Origin: an uncultured Lachnospiraceae bacterium | Lineage (GTDB): Bacteria > Bacillota > Clostridia > Lachnospirales > Lachnospiraceae | Assembly: GCA_947625135.1 (NCBI GenBank) | Contig: CANQNE010000008.1 | Coordinates: 1-64,000, forward strand | DNA: 64,000 bases | Direction of reading: 5' to 3' | Part shown: positions 27,244-35,838 of the stretch, in pieces | Numbering within the stretch: position 1 is the first letter of the stretch | Layout of the letters: the number at the start of each line of letters is the position of its first letter | Notes under the pieces: generated by a model | Seen by the model: only the letters and a program-made list of their open reading frames with translations | Database searches by the model: none | Told to the model about the DNA's origin: nothing | Program-made: the position numbers and the translations under genes

Positions 27244-27272
27244 AGTATAGCACCCGCCCGCAGTTTGCGCAA
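27244..27272 (-). promoter_or_regulatory. Promoter of the GH95 gene
   Basis: On the minus strand TTGCGC (27272-27267), a 17-base spacer and TATACT (27249-27244) preceded by TGC (extended -10). It lies about 45 bases before the ATG and inside the longest open frame, which supports the shorter start. Confidence 0.55.
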
Positions 27273-27284
27273 GAAAAAATGTAC

Positions 27285-27560
27285 TCATGAACAAGGTTCC
27301 GAAACTCTATCACCCTCCGGGTTTAAAGACTGAAAACCCTTATCCGCCATGCCGCTGTAAAGAGCTTCCCCGATGCCGCTCCACAGTCCCACGATCTCAT
27401 AATAGCCATTGTTGGGCATGCTCTCATCCCACACAAAGGCGAACCGCAGACTGCACTCCTTTCCGTTGACAGCCCGAGGTGCTTCAAATACGGCGATCTT
27501 CGTCTCTCCGGCCACCGTGAGCGTCTGGCTGTCATTTCCGCCCTGCCTGGCTCTGGCACA
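27285..27560 (-). pseudogene. Fragment of a secreted protein, C-terminal remnant
   Basis: The frame encodes about 85 residues of protein-like sequence (QTLTVAGETKIAVFEAP, then AVNGKECSLRFAFVWDES, GYYEIVGLWSG and GFQSLNPEGDRV) ending in a normal stop. The upstream part of the open frame runs through the spoVG terminator and has no ribosome site, so there is no credible start. This looks like the surviving C-terminus of a larger extracellular protein; the ending vaguely recalls C-terminal domains of clostripain-type (C11) peptidases, but that is a weak guess. Confidence 0.5.
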
Positions 27561-27583
27561 TTCCTGCCGCGCAGGCCAGGGAC

Positions 27584-27619
27584 AAAAAAACGGATGCCGC
27601 ATTACCGGCATCCGTTTTT
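27584..27619 (-). terminator. Terminator of spoVG
   Basis: AAAAACGGATGCCG and CGGCATCCGTTTTT-type arms (27586-27599, 27606-27619) form a strong hairpin with a T-run on both strands. It lies 24 bases after the spoVG stop. Confidence 0.85.
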
Positions 27620-27642
27620 CACTATCATTTTTCTGATAAATC

Positions 27643-27912
27643 TCATTTCTCTTCTTCCTGCATTTCCTTTTCGTAAGCGTCTAATATTGTCGATTGGATC
27701 ATGTTTCTTGTCTCAGAATTGATAGGATGTGCAATATCGCGATATTCCCCGTCCGGAGTCTGACGACTGGGCATTGCCACAAACATGCCGTTGTCGCTTT
27801 CAATGATCTTGATATCATGCACTACAAACTCATTATCCAAAGTGATGGATACAACCGCCTTCATCCTGCCTTCCTTGGCAATTTTCCTGATTCTAATATC
27901 TGTTATGTTCAT
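27643..27912 (-). CDS. spoVG: Septation / RNA-binding regulator SpoVG
   Basis: An 89-residue SpoVG. The conserved N-terminal half ([20 protein letters not shown]) and the signature [19 protein letters not shown], then [13 protein letters not shown] are present. SpoVG is a small nucleic-acid-binding protein affecting septation, sporulation and capsule or virulence genes in Firmicutes. It has a GAGGAGAAAAATGT start region and its own terminator, so it is probably a single-gene transcript. The glgCD operon lies upstream on the same strand, separated by an 84-base gap. Confidence 0.97.
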   Translation of the reverse strand: MNITDIRIRKIAKEGRMKAVVSITLDNEFVVHDIKIIESDNGMFVAMPSRQTPDGEYRDIAHPINSETRNMIQSTILDAYEKEMQEEEK

Positions 27913-27996
27913 ACATTTTTCTCCTCTTTCGATGTTTCTGAGATGAATTCGGTCTTTCCCTAGATGTATTTACACACAGCATCTCAAACAATACTT

Positions 27997-29115
27997 TTAT
28001 AAAAGGTATCTTGAATTTTGTTCTACGACTACCTTTACGCCATGTTCCCCGCAATGATAGGAGTTAGCTCGTATTGTGTCTCGACTTTCAACAATGCAGT
28101 TTTCAATGACGCAATTATCGCCTAGATATACATCATTTAAAATGATGGAATTGCGCACTACACAATTGTTTCCAACAAAAACTTTTTTAAACAGTATGGA
28201 ATTTTCGACTGTTCCATTGATGATGGAACCGCTGGAGATCAAGCTGTTCTTGACCTTGGAGCCCACATTATATTTCGCCGGCGGAAGATCATCTACCTTG
28301 GAATAAATATCGGGATACTGATTAAAGAAATAATCCCGCACCTCCGGTTTCAGGAAATCCATGTTTGTCCGGTAATAGGATTCCTTAGTGGAAATGTTGC
28401 TCCAGTAATCCGTCATTTTGTATCCATAGATCCTCTTCAGCCCTCTGTAGCGGACCAGGATGTCATTTACAAAATCATAGCGGCCTTCCTGTGCGCATTT
28501 CTCGATCAATTCGATCAAAGGCCTTCTGCGGATAATGTAAATACCCGTGGAAATCGTCGTTGCATTGGCCACTACCGGCTTTTCTTCAAACTCAACAATG
28601 CGGGAATCCTCGTCCATTTTGATCAGGCCGAATCTGGTGGGATCTTCTCCCGGCGGAAGCTGGGTGCAGACCACCGTGATATCCGCTTTTTTCTGAATAT
28701 GATACTCCAGTACTTTGTTGAAATCCAGTTTATAAACTCCGTCACCGGCGGCAATCACAACATAAGGTTCATGGCTGCTCTTCAAAAAGTCCAGATTTTG
28801 ATAGATCGAATCCGCAGTTCCCATGTACCAGTTGCTGTTCTCAGCAGTAATCGTCGGTGTGAAAACATACAGACCACCCTGTTTACGTCCGAAATCCCAC
28901 CATTTTGAAGAACTCAGATGCTCATTTATGGATTTTGTATTATATTGGGTAAACACAGCTACCTTCTGAATGTGAGAGTTCGACATACTGCTGAGAGCAA
29001 AATCAATGCCGCGATAGCTGCCTGCAATAGGCATTGCCGCAATGGCACGCTTCTTAGACAGTTCGCCCATTTTCTTATTATTGCCGCCTGCCAAGATGAT
29101 TCCTACTGCTTTCAT
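27997..29115 (-). CDS. glgD: Glucose-1-phosphate adenylyltransferase regulatory subunit GlgD
   Basis: A 372-residue GlgD, the non-catalytic partner of GlgC in Firmicutes. The nucleotidyltransferase fold is kept, but the N-terminal loop reads [17 protein letters not shown] instead of the catalytic GGxGxRLxPLT, which fits a regulatory role. A left-handed beta-helix tail ([18 protein letters not shown], then [16 protein letters not shown]) follows. It overlaps the end of glgC by four bases (ATGA), so translation is coupled. In the related Bacillus enzyme the GlgC-GlgD heteromer is the efficient form. Confidence 0.95.
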   Translation of the reverse strand: MKAVGIILAGGNNKKMGELSKKRAIAAMPIAGSYRGIDFALSSMSNSHIQKVAVFTQYNTKSINEHLSSSKWWDFGRKQGGLYVFTPTITAENSNWYMGTADSIYQNLDFLKSSHEPYVVIAAGDGVYKLDFNKVLEYHIQKKADITVVCTQLPPGEDPTRFGLIKMDEDSRIVEFEEKPVVANATTISTGIYIIRRRPLIELIEKCAQEGRYDFVNDILVRYRGLKRIYGYKMTDYWSNISTKESYYRTNMDFLKPEVRDYFFNQYPDIYSKVDDLPPAKYNVGSKVKNSLISSGSIINGTVENSILFKKVFVGNNCVVRNSIILNDVYLGDNCVIENCIVESRDTIRANSYHCGEHGVKVVVEQNSRYLL

Positions 29116-30386
29116 GCTTTATCACCATCCTTTACAATCGCGCCTCCGCTCTCCAACTGCCTGTCAGGATAGTCTTCCAGCGTTGTTTCACCGGAGATCG
29201 CTGTATTTTTGCCGATCTGCACACCGTCAGGGATCACAGAATTCTCGCCGATGGTCACCAGATCGAAAGCATACACTCTCGGATCCAGCTTGCTCGGCGC
29301 AAAAGAGCCCGTACCGATCTTGACGCGCTTGCCGATCTTTACTTCTTCGGCGATGATTGCCTTTTCCACAACGCAGTCCTCGCCGATGGTAACACCGTCC
29401 ATTAGAATGGACTCTTTTACCACTGCGCCTTTGCCGATCTTGACATTGGAACCGATCACAGAATTGCGCACCTCACCCTCAACAACCGTACCTTCGCCGA
29501 TGATGCTCTTCTCAACAAAGGAAGAATCCGCAAGATACTGGGGGATGATGGTGTCGGACTTTGTATAGATCTTCCAATATTCTTCGTACAAATTGAATTC
29601 CGGAATGATGTCAATCAACTCCATATTGGCCTCCCAATAGGAACCCAGCGTACCTACATCCTTCCAATAGCCATTATACTCATAAGCAAACATTCGCTTT
29701 CCATTCTCATGGCAGTAGGGAATGATATGTTTTCCGAAATCACAGTTGCTTTGATCCGACATGGTCACAAGAGCTTCCTTCAGCACCTTCCATGAAAAGA
29801 TATAAATACCCATGGAAGCCAGATTGCTGCTGGGCTTTTCCGGCTTCTCCTCAAATTCCCTGATGGCTCCGTCCTCGTCCGTCACCACAATGCCGAAACG
29901 ACTGGCCTCCTCAATGGGTACCGGCATAGCCGCAATGGTAATATCCGCATTGTTGGCCTTATGGAAATTCAGCATCACCTCATAATCCATCTTGTAGATG
30001 TGGTCGCCTGACAGGATCAACACATAGTCCGGATTATACATCTCCATGTAATTCAGATTCTGATAGATGGCGTTTGCCGTTCCGGTGTACCACTCACTGC
30101 TTGTACTCTGCTCGTAAGGGGGAAGTACGGTAACGCCGCCAATGTTCCGGTCAAGATCCCACGGAATACCGATACCGATATGCGTATTTAAGCGCAGCGG
30201 CTGGTACTGGGTGAGTACACCCACCGTATCTACACCTGAGTTGATACAATTACTGAGGGGAAAGTCTATAATACGGTATTTGCCTCCAAAGGCTACTGCC
30301 GGTTTGGCTACCCTTGATGTCAATACGCCCAGTCTGCTGCCCTGCCCACCTGCAAGTAACATGGCTATCATTTCCTTTTTAATCAC
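29112..30386 (-). CDS. glgC: Glucose-1-phosphate adenylyltransferase GlgC
   Basis: A 424-residue ADP-glucose pyrophosphorylase, the committed step of glycogen synthesis. The intact catalytic loop [20 protein letters not shown], the [15 protein letters not shown] substrate loop, the [11 protein letters not shown] metal site and FEEKP are visible. A C-terminal hexapeptide-repeat beta-helix carries the regulatory domain. It is followed by glgD with a four-base overlap. No glycogen synthase or branching gene lies in the window. The gene is divergent from murC, with a 260-base gap that holds promoters for both. Confidence 0.97.
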   Translation of the reverse strand: MIKKEMIAMLLAGGQGSRLGVLTSRVAKPAVAFGGKYRIIDFPLSNCINSGVDTVGVLTQYQPLRLNTHIGIGIPWDLDRNIGGVTVLPPYEQSTSSEWYTGTANAIYQNLNYMEMYNPDYVLILSGDHIYKMDYEVMLNFHKANNADITIAAMPVPIEEASRFGIVVTDEDGAIREFEEKPEKPSSNLASMGIYIFSWKVLKEALVTMSDQSNCDFGKHIIPYCHENGKRMFAYEYNGYWKDVGTLGSYWEANMELIDIIPEFNLYEEYWKIYTKSDTIIPQYLADSSFVEKSIIGEGTVVEGEVRNSVIGSNVKIGKGAVVKESILMDGVTIGEDCVVEKAIIAEEVKIGKRVKIGTGSFAPSKLDPRVYAFDLVTIGENSVIPDGVQIGKNTAISGETTLEDYPDRQLESGGAIVKDGDKA

Positions 30387-30419
30387 GCTATCACCTCGTC
30401 CTTTTTCATATATGATAGA

Positions 30420-30448
30420 ATTATAGCATAGTTTTTTAAATTAGTGAA
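30420..30448 (-). promoter_or_regulatory. Promoter of glgCD
   Basis: On the minus strand TATAAT (30425-30420) preceded by TGC, with TTCACT 17 bases further upstream as a weak -35. It lies just ahead of the glgC ribosome site. Confidence 0.5.
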
Positions 30449-30584
30449 CAATTTTTACAAAAAACATTCCATATTTTTCTACATTTTATGACATTCGCCA
30501 AACCCATTACTTGTTTTTTGCGTTTTTCTTCATGATTATTCACAAATGTCACAAAATTTTAAAGAGGCAACTTTCATTTTCCTA

Positions 30585-30613
30585 TTGGAATTTTAATGAA
30601 TTCCGATTATAAT
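30585..30613 (+). promoter_or_regulatory. Promoter of murC
   Basis: TTGGAA (30585-30590), a 17-base spacer and TATAAT (30608-30613), about 35 bases before the murC ATG and its AGGGAG site. Confidence 0.65.
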
Positions 30614-30648
30614 AAGAAAAAAACTATACCCACAGGGAGACGACAGGT

Positions 30649-32028
30649 ATGTATCAGATAGATTTTGGAACTCCGATCCACGTTCACTTTATCGGGATCG
30701 GCGGCATCAGCATGAGCGGTCTTGCGGAGATCCTTTTAAAAAGGAACTTCACCATCACCGGCTCTGACAATAAGCGCTCCGATCTGACAGATAAGCTGGA
30801 GAAGCTGGGCGCTGTGATCCAATACGATCAGAGAGCAGCCAATATTACTCCGGACATCGATCTGGTTGTTTACACGGCGGCCATCCATCCCGACAATCCC
30901 GAGTTTGCCATGGCGGCGGACAGCAAGATCCCCATGCTGAGCCGGGCAGATCTCCTTGGCCAGATCATGAAAAATTATCATACTCCCATTGCCATTTCCG
31001 GCACTCACGGGAAAACCACCACCACATCCATGCTCTCACAGGTACTGCTCTATGGAGATGCGGATCCCACTGTTTCTGTGGGCGGGATCCTGCAGTCCAT
31101 CGGCGGCAATATCCGCGTAGGCAAGTCGGAGCTGTTCGTCACGGAAGCCTGCGAATATACCAACAGCTTTCTCAGTTTTTACCCGAAGATCAGTGTGATC
31201 CTCAACGTGGAGGAGGATCATCTGGACTTTTTCAGGGATCTGGCAGATATCCGTCATTCCTTCCGCCTGTTTGCCCAGCGTCTTCCGGAAGACGGTCTTC
31301 TGGTGATCAACGGCCACATCGACAATCTCCGGGAGCTGACCGACGGCCTCCCCTGCAGGGTGGTTACTTACGGACTGGACGGTGATTTTGACTATACGGC
31401 TGCCAACATCAAATATGACGACAGAGCTTGCGGCAGCTATGACCTCATACACGACGGCAAATGTCTGGCTTCGATCCGGCTTTGCGTACCCGGCTGCCAC
31501 AACGTTTCCAACTCTCTGGCTACTGCCGCCGTCGCTTTGGCGCTTGGCTTTTCTCCGGATGTCATCGCCGGAGGGCTCCGGTCATTTCGCGGCACAGACC
31601 GCCGGTTTGAGCTGAAGGGAACCCTTCACGGCCTTACGGTGGTGGACGACTATGCACATCACCCCACAGAAATCCGGGCTACCCTGACTGCTGCTCAGAA
31701 GTTTCCACACAATACCTTCTGGGTGGTGTTCCAGCCTCACACCTACACCCGCACAAAGGCTTTTCTGGATCAGTTTGCCGAAGCACTGGCGCTGGCGGAC
31801 AAGGTGGTGCTGGCGGACATCTATGCGGCACGGGAAAAGAACACCATCGGTATTTCCTCGCTGGACCTGAAGGCGAAGCTGGAAGAACAGGGCAAAGAAG
31901 TCTTCTACTTCCCCTCCTTTGATGAGATCGAGAACTTCCTGCTGGAGAACTGTATGCCGGGTGATCTGCTGATCACCATGGGAGCCGGAGATATTTTTTT
32001 AGTGGGCGAACATCTTTTAGGAAAATAA
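30649..32028 (+). CDS. murC: UDP-N-acetylmuramate--L-alanine ligase
   Basis: A 459-residue MurC, which adds L-alanine to UDP-MurNAc in peptidoglycan synthesis. The N-terminal Rossmann segment VHFIGIGGISMSGLAEIL, the ATP loop AISGTHGKTTTTSML, the EACEYTNSFLSFYP and LNVEEDHLDFF central motifs and the C-terminal DDYAHHPTEIRATL block are all intact. It has its own promoter and a terminator (32041-32092). DNA-replication genes follow on the same strand, after a region rich in DnaA boxes. Confidence 0.97.
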   Translation: MYQIDFGTPIHVHFIGIGGISMSGLAEILLKRNFTITGSDNKRSDLTDKLEKLGAVIQYDQRAANITPDIDLVVYTAAIHPDNPEFAMAADSKIPMLSRADLLGQIMKNYHTPIAISGTHGKTTTTSMLSQVLLYGDADPTVSVGGILQSIGGNIRVGKSELFVTEACEYTNSFLSFYPKISVILNVEEDHLDFFRDLADIRHSFRLFAQRLPEDGLLVINGHIDNLRELTDGLPCRVVTYGLDGDFDYTAANIKYDDRACGSYDLIHDGKCLASIRLCVPGCHNVSNSLATAAVALALGFSPDVIAGGLRSFRGTDRRFELKGTLHGLTVVDDYAHHPTEIRATLTAAQKFPHNTFWVVFQPHTYTRTKAFLDQFAEALALADKVVLADIYAAREKNTIGISSLDLKAKLEEQGKEVFYFPSFDEIENFLLENCMPGDLLITMGAGDIFLVGEHLLGK

Positions 32029-32259
32029 TTATCCACACTATCCACATGTTTATCAACAGAAAATCCTGTCGAAACATGTGGATTTTTATTTTCCGGAGCC
32101 AGATTCGACAGAAACCCTGAAAACCTTTGATTTTACAACATTTTTCTTCCTCCGGCACAGGGACGGCCCTCATGAAAATAAAAAGTTATCCACATTTCCC
32201 CCAAGTTCTTTTTTGTATAAATGTGGATATTTTGCACAATAAACACCTGTTTATCCACA
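32029..32259. promoter_or_regulatory. DnaA-box cluster between murC and dnaD-like gene
   Basis: Within 231 bases there are three perfect plus-strand boxes TTATCCACA (32029-32037, 32186-32194, 32251-32259) and four near-matches: CTATCCACA (32038-32046), TTATCAACA (32050-32058), and on the minus strand AAATCCACA (32085-32077) and ATATCCACA (32230-32222). An AT-rich stretch follows (about 32286-32310). The cluster fills most of the 350-base gap before helicase-loader genes and may be a DnaA-regulated promoter region, a DnaA-titration site, or less likely an origin. Motif positions are read directly; function is inferred. Confidence 0.65.
32041..32092 (+). terminator. Terminator of murC containing DnaA-box halves
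   Basis: TCCACATGTTT (32041-32051) and AAACATGTGGA (32072-32082) form an 11-base stem followed by TTTTTATTTT (32083-32092), a good intrinsic terminator. Both arms overlap DnaA-box-like sequences, so part of the box cluster may be explained by this hairpin. Confidence 0.75.
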
Positions 32260-32334
32260 AAGAAAACCCCTAAATCCGGGCATTTTCACCAATTTTTTGA
32301 AAAAATAATGCTTCTCATTTCCCGCAAGACATGC

Positions 32335-32340
32335 TATAAT
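32335..32340 (+). promoter_or_regulatory. Extended -10 promoter element before the dnaD-like gene
   Basis: TGCTATAAT (TATAAT at 32335-32340) is an extended -10 just ahead of the AAGGAGG ribosome site. No clear -35 is seen. The DnaA boxes lie 76 bases and more upstream. Confidence 0.5.
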
Positions 32341-32378
32341 AATTCCGCTGAATAAGGAATTTTTAAGGAGGAAGCGTT

Positions 32379-33440
32379 ATGGGTGATCTGACCATCGGCA
32401 TGAACAGCTACATGGACACTACCGTGGTATCCAACCAGTTTATTGATCGTTATATGCCGTCTGCCAACGGCGAATATGTAAAAATATATTTGTATATGCT
32501 GCGCTGTGTCAATCATAACGCATCCACTTTTTCCCCGGAAGCTATGGCCCGTCAATTCGACCATACCGTGTCTTATGTGATGACCGCGCTGAAATACTGG
32601 GAATCACAGGGACTTTTAAAGCTGTTTTACGACGAGGAAAACACGCTGACTCATATTGATTTTCTGGATCTGAGCAGACCGGACGAGGGAAACGGCGGTT
32701 CATCCCGTTCCGAAAACGACACAGAGCCCGGGGCGGCGGAACCTTTTGTCGTTCCCGGAGAGGATCCCACGCTCCGGCGCCATTCCTATACGCTGGATGA
32801 AAAGCGGCAGTTTGCGGAGGATGAAAATTTTAATTCCGCCAAATTTGTGACGCAGACCTATTTTGGCAAACCCCTTGGCCCTTCCCAGCTGGAAAATCTG
32901 ATGTACATTTACGATGGGCTGGGCTTTGACAACGATCTCATTGATTTTCTGGTGGAGCATTGCGTCAGCAAGGGCAAACGCAGTATGCGCTATGTGGAAG
33001 CCACCGCCATTGCATGGGCAAAGCAGGGCATCAATACCGTGGCCCTTGCCAGAGAGCGGCTTGCTTCCTTCAGCCAGCTCTCCGTGGCGATCATGCAGGA
33101 ATTCGGCATCAGCACCCGTTCTCTCGTGGCGGAGGAACGGGCTTACATAGACAAATGGACAAAGGAATATCATATACCGGATGAATTGATCATCGAAGCC
33201 TGCAGGCGCACCATGCGGGCCACCAAAAAGGGCAGCTTTGACTATGCGGACACCATTCTTACCAACTGGAACAAGGAGGGCATCCGCACCATGGAAGATG
33301 TGCAGAAGGCGGATCAGGCCCATCGGCAGAAAACCGCCCGCAGCGGGCAGGGGGCAAAAAAGCCCGCCAAAAACGCTCCTTTCCCCCAGCGGGAATACGA
33401 CATGGACTCCCTGGAGCGGCAGCTGCTGCACATCAACTGA
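32379..33440 (+). CDS. DnaD-domain replication initiation protein
   Basis: A 353-residue DnaD/DnaB-like protein. The N-terminal 90 residues form a winged helix (MARQFDHTVSYVMTALKYWE). Two DnaD C-terminal domains follow: one around LGPSQLENLMYIYDGLGFDN, and a second with EYHIPDELIIEACRRTM then SFDYADTILTNWNKEGI, carrying the W..GI signature. In low-GC Firmicutes such proteins bind origin DNA and help load the DnaC/DnaB helicase. The next gene is a DnaI/DnaC-like loader, and DnaA boxes lie upstream, so a role in replication initiation or restart is well supported. AAGGAGG site at the ATG. Confidence 0.88.
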   Translation: MGDLTIGMNSYMDTTVVSNQFIDRYMPSANGEYVKIYLYMLRCVNHNASTFSPEAMARQFDHTVSYVMTALKYWESQGLLKLFYDEENTLTHIDFLDLSRPDEGNGGSSRSENDTEPGAAEPFVVPGEDPTLRRHSYTLDEKRQFAEDENFNSAKFVTQTYFGKPLGPSQLENLMYIYDGLGFDNDLIDFLVEHCVSKGKRSMRYVEATAIAWAKQGINTVALARERLASFSQLSVAIMQEFGISTRSLVAEERAYIDKWTKEYHIPDELIIEACRRTMRATKKGSFDYADTILTNWNKEGIRTMEDVQKADQAHRQKTARSGQGAKKPAKNAPFPQREYDMDSLERQLLHIN

Positions 33441-33501
33441 TCGTTTCAGGAGAAATATCCTCTAAAACACAAAGGCTAAGGCAGGGAAGGGAGTACTTTT
33501 C

Positions 33502-34494
33502 GTGGCGCTGAAAAATTTTCAATTTGATTCTATCATGCGGGATTACAACCGCAGGCAAATGGCACACAAGCATCTTCTGGACGAGCATATCCAACATGCT
33601 TATCAGATACTCCCCCAGCTTCAGGAGCTGGACGCTGAGGAGGCGGACGCCTCTGTGGAATATGCCGCCCGAATGATATCCGGGGATACAAAAGCGCCGA
33701 AGCAGTTAGAGCAGCTGTTGTCATCGATCGACGAGCAGCGGCGTCAGCTTCTGGCCTCCGCCGGTCTCCCGTCGGACTACCTGACCCTCACTTATGACTG
33801 CCCCCTCTGTAAAGACACCGGTTTCGACGAACAGGGCCGCAAATGCAGCTGCTTTTTTAAGGCGGCCGCAGATCTCCTTTACAGGGAATCCAATCTTCAG
33901 GAGCAGTATGCGGCTGAAAACTTTGACACTTTTTCTCTCGACTATTACAACAAAGAGGAGCCGGAACCCAAAAGCGGCCTGACTCCTTATCAGCTGGCAC
34001 AAAAAGCCCTGCTTACCGCAAAAGAATACGCGGATGAATTTTCCCGATCCCCGGGCAATCTTCTGATCTACGGCCCCACCGGCGTAGGCAAGACCTTTTT
34101 GTCCAACTGTATCGCAAAAGAACTGATCGAAAGCATCCACTCCGTGGTACACCTCAGTGCCATTGACTTTTTTGAACAGCTTGCCGCACACCAGTTCCGT
34201 CAGGAGGAGGAAGAACTGGTATACGATTCCATTTCTCAGTGCGACCTGCTGATCATTGATGATCTGGGCACGGAGATCGGCAACAGTTTTGTCGTCAGCA
34301 GTCTCTGTCAGGTCATTGACCAGCGGCTGAAAAATAAACAGGGCACGATCATCACCACAAACCTGGAGCTTTCCGATCTGAAAGACCGGTATCTGGACCG
34401 GACGTTTTCAAGAATGATCTCCGGCTACACGTTTCTCCGTTTGGCCGGCAGTGATATCAGGTTCCTAAAGGTGCGGCATTCACAACAACAGTAG
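33502..34494 (+). CDS. DnaC/DnaI-like helicase loader ATPase
   Basis: A 330-residue AAA+ protein of the DnaC/DnaI family, which loads the replicative helicase. The N-terminal part has a zinc-binding CPLCKDTGFDEQGRKCSCF motif (residues about 97-115), as in DnaI. The ATPase core has Walker A LIYGPTGVGKTFLSNCIAKE, Walker B LLIIDDLGTE and sensor 1 TIITTNLELSDL. It starts with GTG, supported by a GGGAG site. The gene follows the DnaD-like gene by 61 bases and precedes prs by 13 bases. Confidence 0.92.
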   Translation: MALKNFQFDSIMRDYNRRQMAHKHLLDEHIQHAYQILPQLQELDAEEADASVEYAARMISGDTKAPKQLEQLLSSIDEQRRQLLASAGLPSDYLTLTYDCPLCKDTGFDEQGRKCSCFFKAAADLLYRESNLQEQYAAENFDTFSLDYYNKEEPEPKSGLTPYQLAQKALLTAKEYADEFSRSPGNLLIYGPTGVGKTFLSNCIAKELIESIHSVVHLSAIDFFEQLAAHQFRQEEEELVYDSISQCDLLIIDDLGTEIGNSFVVSSLCQVIDQRLKNKQGTIITTNLELSDLKDRYLDRTFSRMISGYTFLRLAGSDIRFLKVRHSQQQ

Positions 34495-34507
34495 AAAAGA
34501 GGTCACG

Positions 34508-35719
34508 ATGGAAGTAAACGAAAACATGAACACAGGCGAATCAAAAGTAATTGAGACCATTCCGGTAGGACGTCTTGGCATTATCTGCCTGAAAAGCAGC
34601 GAAGCCCTCGGCAAAAAAATCGACGACTACATTGTGCAATGGCGTGAGAAACGGGAACATGAGCATAAATCCACCCTTGCATGGGACGGATATCAGCGGG
34701 ATACCTTCCTGCTGCAGTGCGAAACACCCCGTTTCGGCTCCGGGGAAGGAAAGGGACTGATCAAATCCTCAGTCCGGGGCGACGACGTATACATCCTTCT
34801 GGATGTATTAAACCACAGTCTGACATATTCTCTCCGGGGAGAAACCAACCACATGTCCCCTGACGATCATTTTCAGGATCTGAAGCGGATCATTGCCGCC
34901 ATCGGCGGAAAGGCCCGCCGGGTCACTGTCATTATGCCTTTTCTGTATGAGAGCCGCCAGCACAGACGCACCGGGCGGGAATCTCTGGATTGTGCCCTTG
35001 GGCTTCACGAGCTGATCAATATGGGGGTAGACAATATCATTACCTTTGACGCCCACGACCCCCGGGTACAGAACGCTATTCCCCTGAAAGGCTTTGAAAA
35101 TGTGCAGCCCGCTTACCAGTTTATCAAAAACATCCTTCGGAATGTATCGGATCTGAAGATCGACAGCAAGCACATGATGATCTTAAGCCCCGATGAGGGC
35201 GGCACACAGCGGGCTGTTTATATGGCAAATGTGCTGGGTCTGGATATGGGTATTTTCTATAAGCGCCGGGATTATTCCCAGATCATTGACGGGCGCAATC
35301 CCATTGTAGCCCATGAATATCTGGGGCCCTCCGTGGAAGGCAAGGATGTCATTATTCTGGATGACATGATCTCCTCCGGTGACAGTATGATCGACGTAGC
35401 TACAGAACTGAAGCGCCGGAAGGCCAAACGGGTTTTTGTCACCGCAACCTTCGGTCTGTTTACCAACGGGCTGAAAAAGTTTGACAAGGCTTATGACAAG
35501 GGGCTCATCGACTATGTGGTAACCACCAATCTGGTGTATCTGCCCCCTGAATTGTACGAGCGCCCCTATTTCATCCTTTGCGATATGAGCAAGTACATTG
35601 CCCTGATCATCGACACACTGAATCACGATGAATCCATCAGTCATCTGCTGAATCCCATTAAGCGGATCCAGAAGCTGGTAAAGAAGTATAAGGAAGACCC
35701 TGAAAGTCTCGGGATCTGA
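34508..35719 (+). CDS. prs: Ribose-phosphate pyrophosphokinase, long form
   Basis: A 403-residue PRPP synthetase, supplying the precursor of nucleotides, His and Trp. The flexible loop DDHFQDLKRIIAAIGGKARR, DAHDPRVQNAIPLKGF, the KRRDYSQIIDGRNPI region and the PRPP-binding loop VIILDDMISSGDSMIDVATE are present. Classical enzymes have about 315 residues; this one carries an N-terminal extension and insertions, a form I associate with Clostridia. It is co-directional with the helicase loader 13 bases upstream and ends at a strong terminator. Confidence 0.92.
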   Translation: MEVNENMNTGESKVIETIPVGRLGIICLKSSEALGKKIDDYIVQWREKREHEHKSTLAWDGYQRDTFLLQCETPRFGSGEGKGLIKSSVRGDDVYILLDVLNHSLTYSLRGETNHMSPDDHFQDLKRIIAAIGGKARRVTVIMPFLYESRQHRRTGRESLDCALGLHELINMGVDNIITFDAHDPRVQNAIPLKGFENVQPAYQFIKNILRNVSDLKIDSKHMMILSPDEGGTQRAVYMANVLGLDMGIFYKRRDYSQIIDGRNPIVAHEYLGPSVEGKDVIILDDMISSGDSMIDVATELKRRKAKRVFVTATFGLFTNGLKKFDKAYDKGLIDYVVTTNLVYLPPELYERPYFILCDMSKYIALIIDTLNHDESISHLLNPIKRIQKLVKKYKEDPESLGI

Positions 35720-35769
35720 TCAGAAGGCGGGGCAACAGCGCCGGTAGAAAAAATGAATGAGAGAATGGT

Positions 35770-35812
35770 GAACGGCAAGGCCCGCTATGGGAGCCTTGCC
35801 GTTCTTATTTTA
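35770..35812 (+). terminator. Terminator of prs
   Basis: AACGGCAAGGC (35771-35781) pairs with GCCTTGCCGTT (35793-35803), followed by CTTATTTTA. Because the convergent ABC transporter gene ends at 35839, it may serve both strands. Confidence 0.8.
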
Positions 35813-35838
35813 CAGCCGATCTGATATTTTGATATTTT

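Noticed and set aside
27285-27611. 108-residue intact gene
   Set aside because: The start would lie in the spoVG terminator and no ribosome site exists, so it is listed as a remnant instead.
27913-27996. Sigma-H promoter of spoVG
   Set aside because: I looked for the AGGATTT / GAAT pattern known from Bacillus; only weak partial matches were seen, so no promoter is claimed.
32029-32378. Calling the DnaA-box region the chromosomal origin
   Set aside because: No dnaA, dnaN or rpmH is nearby, and gene direction flips back to minus after 35.8 kb, so there is no sustained strand switch as expected at oriC. Kept as a DnaA-box cluster only.
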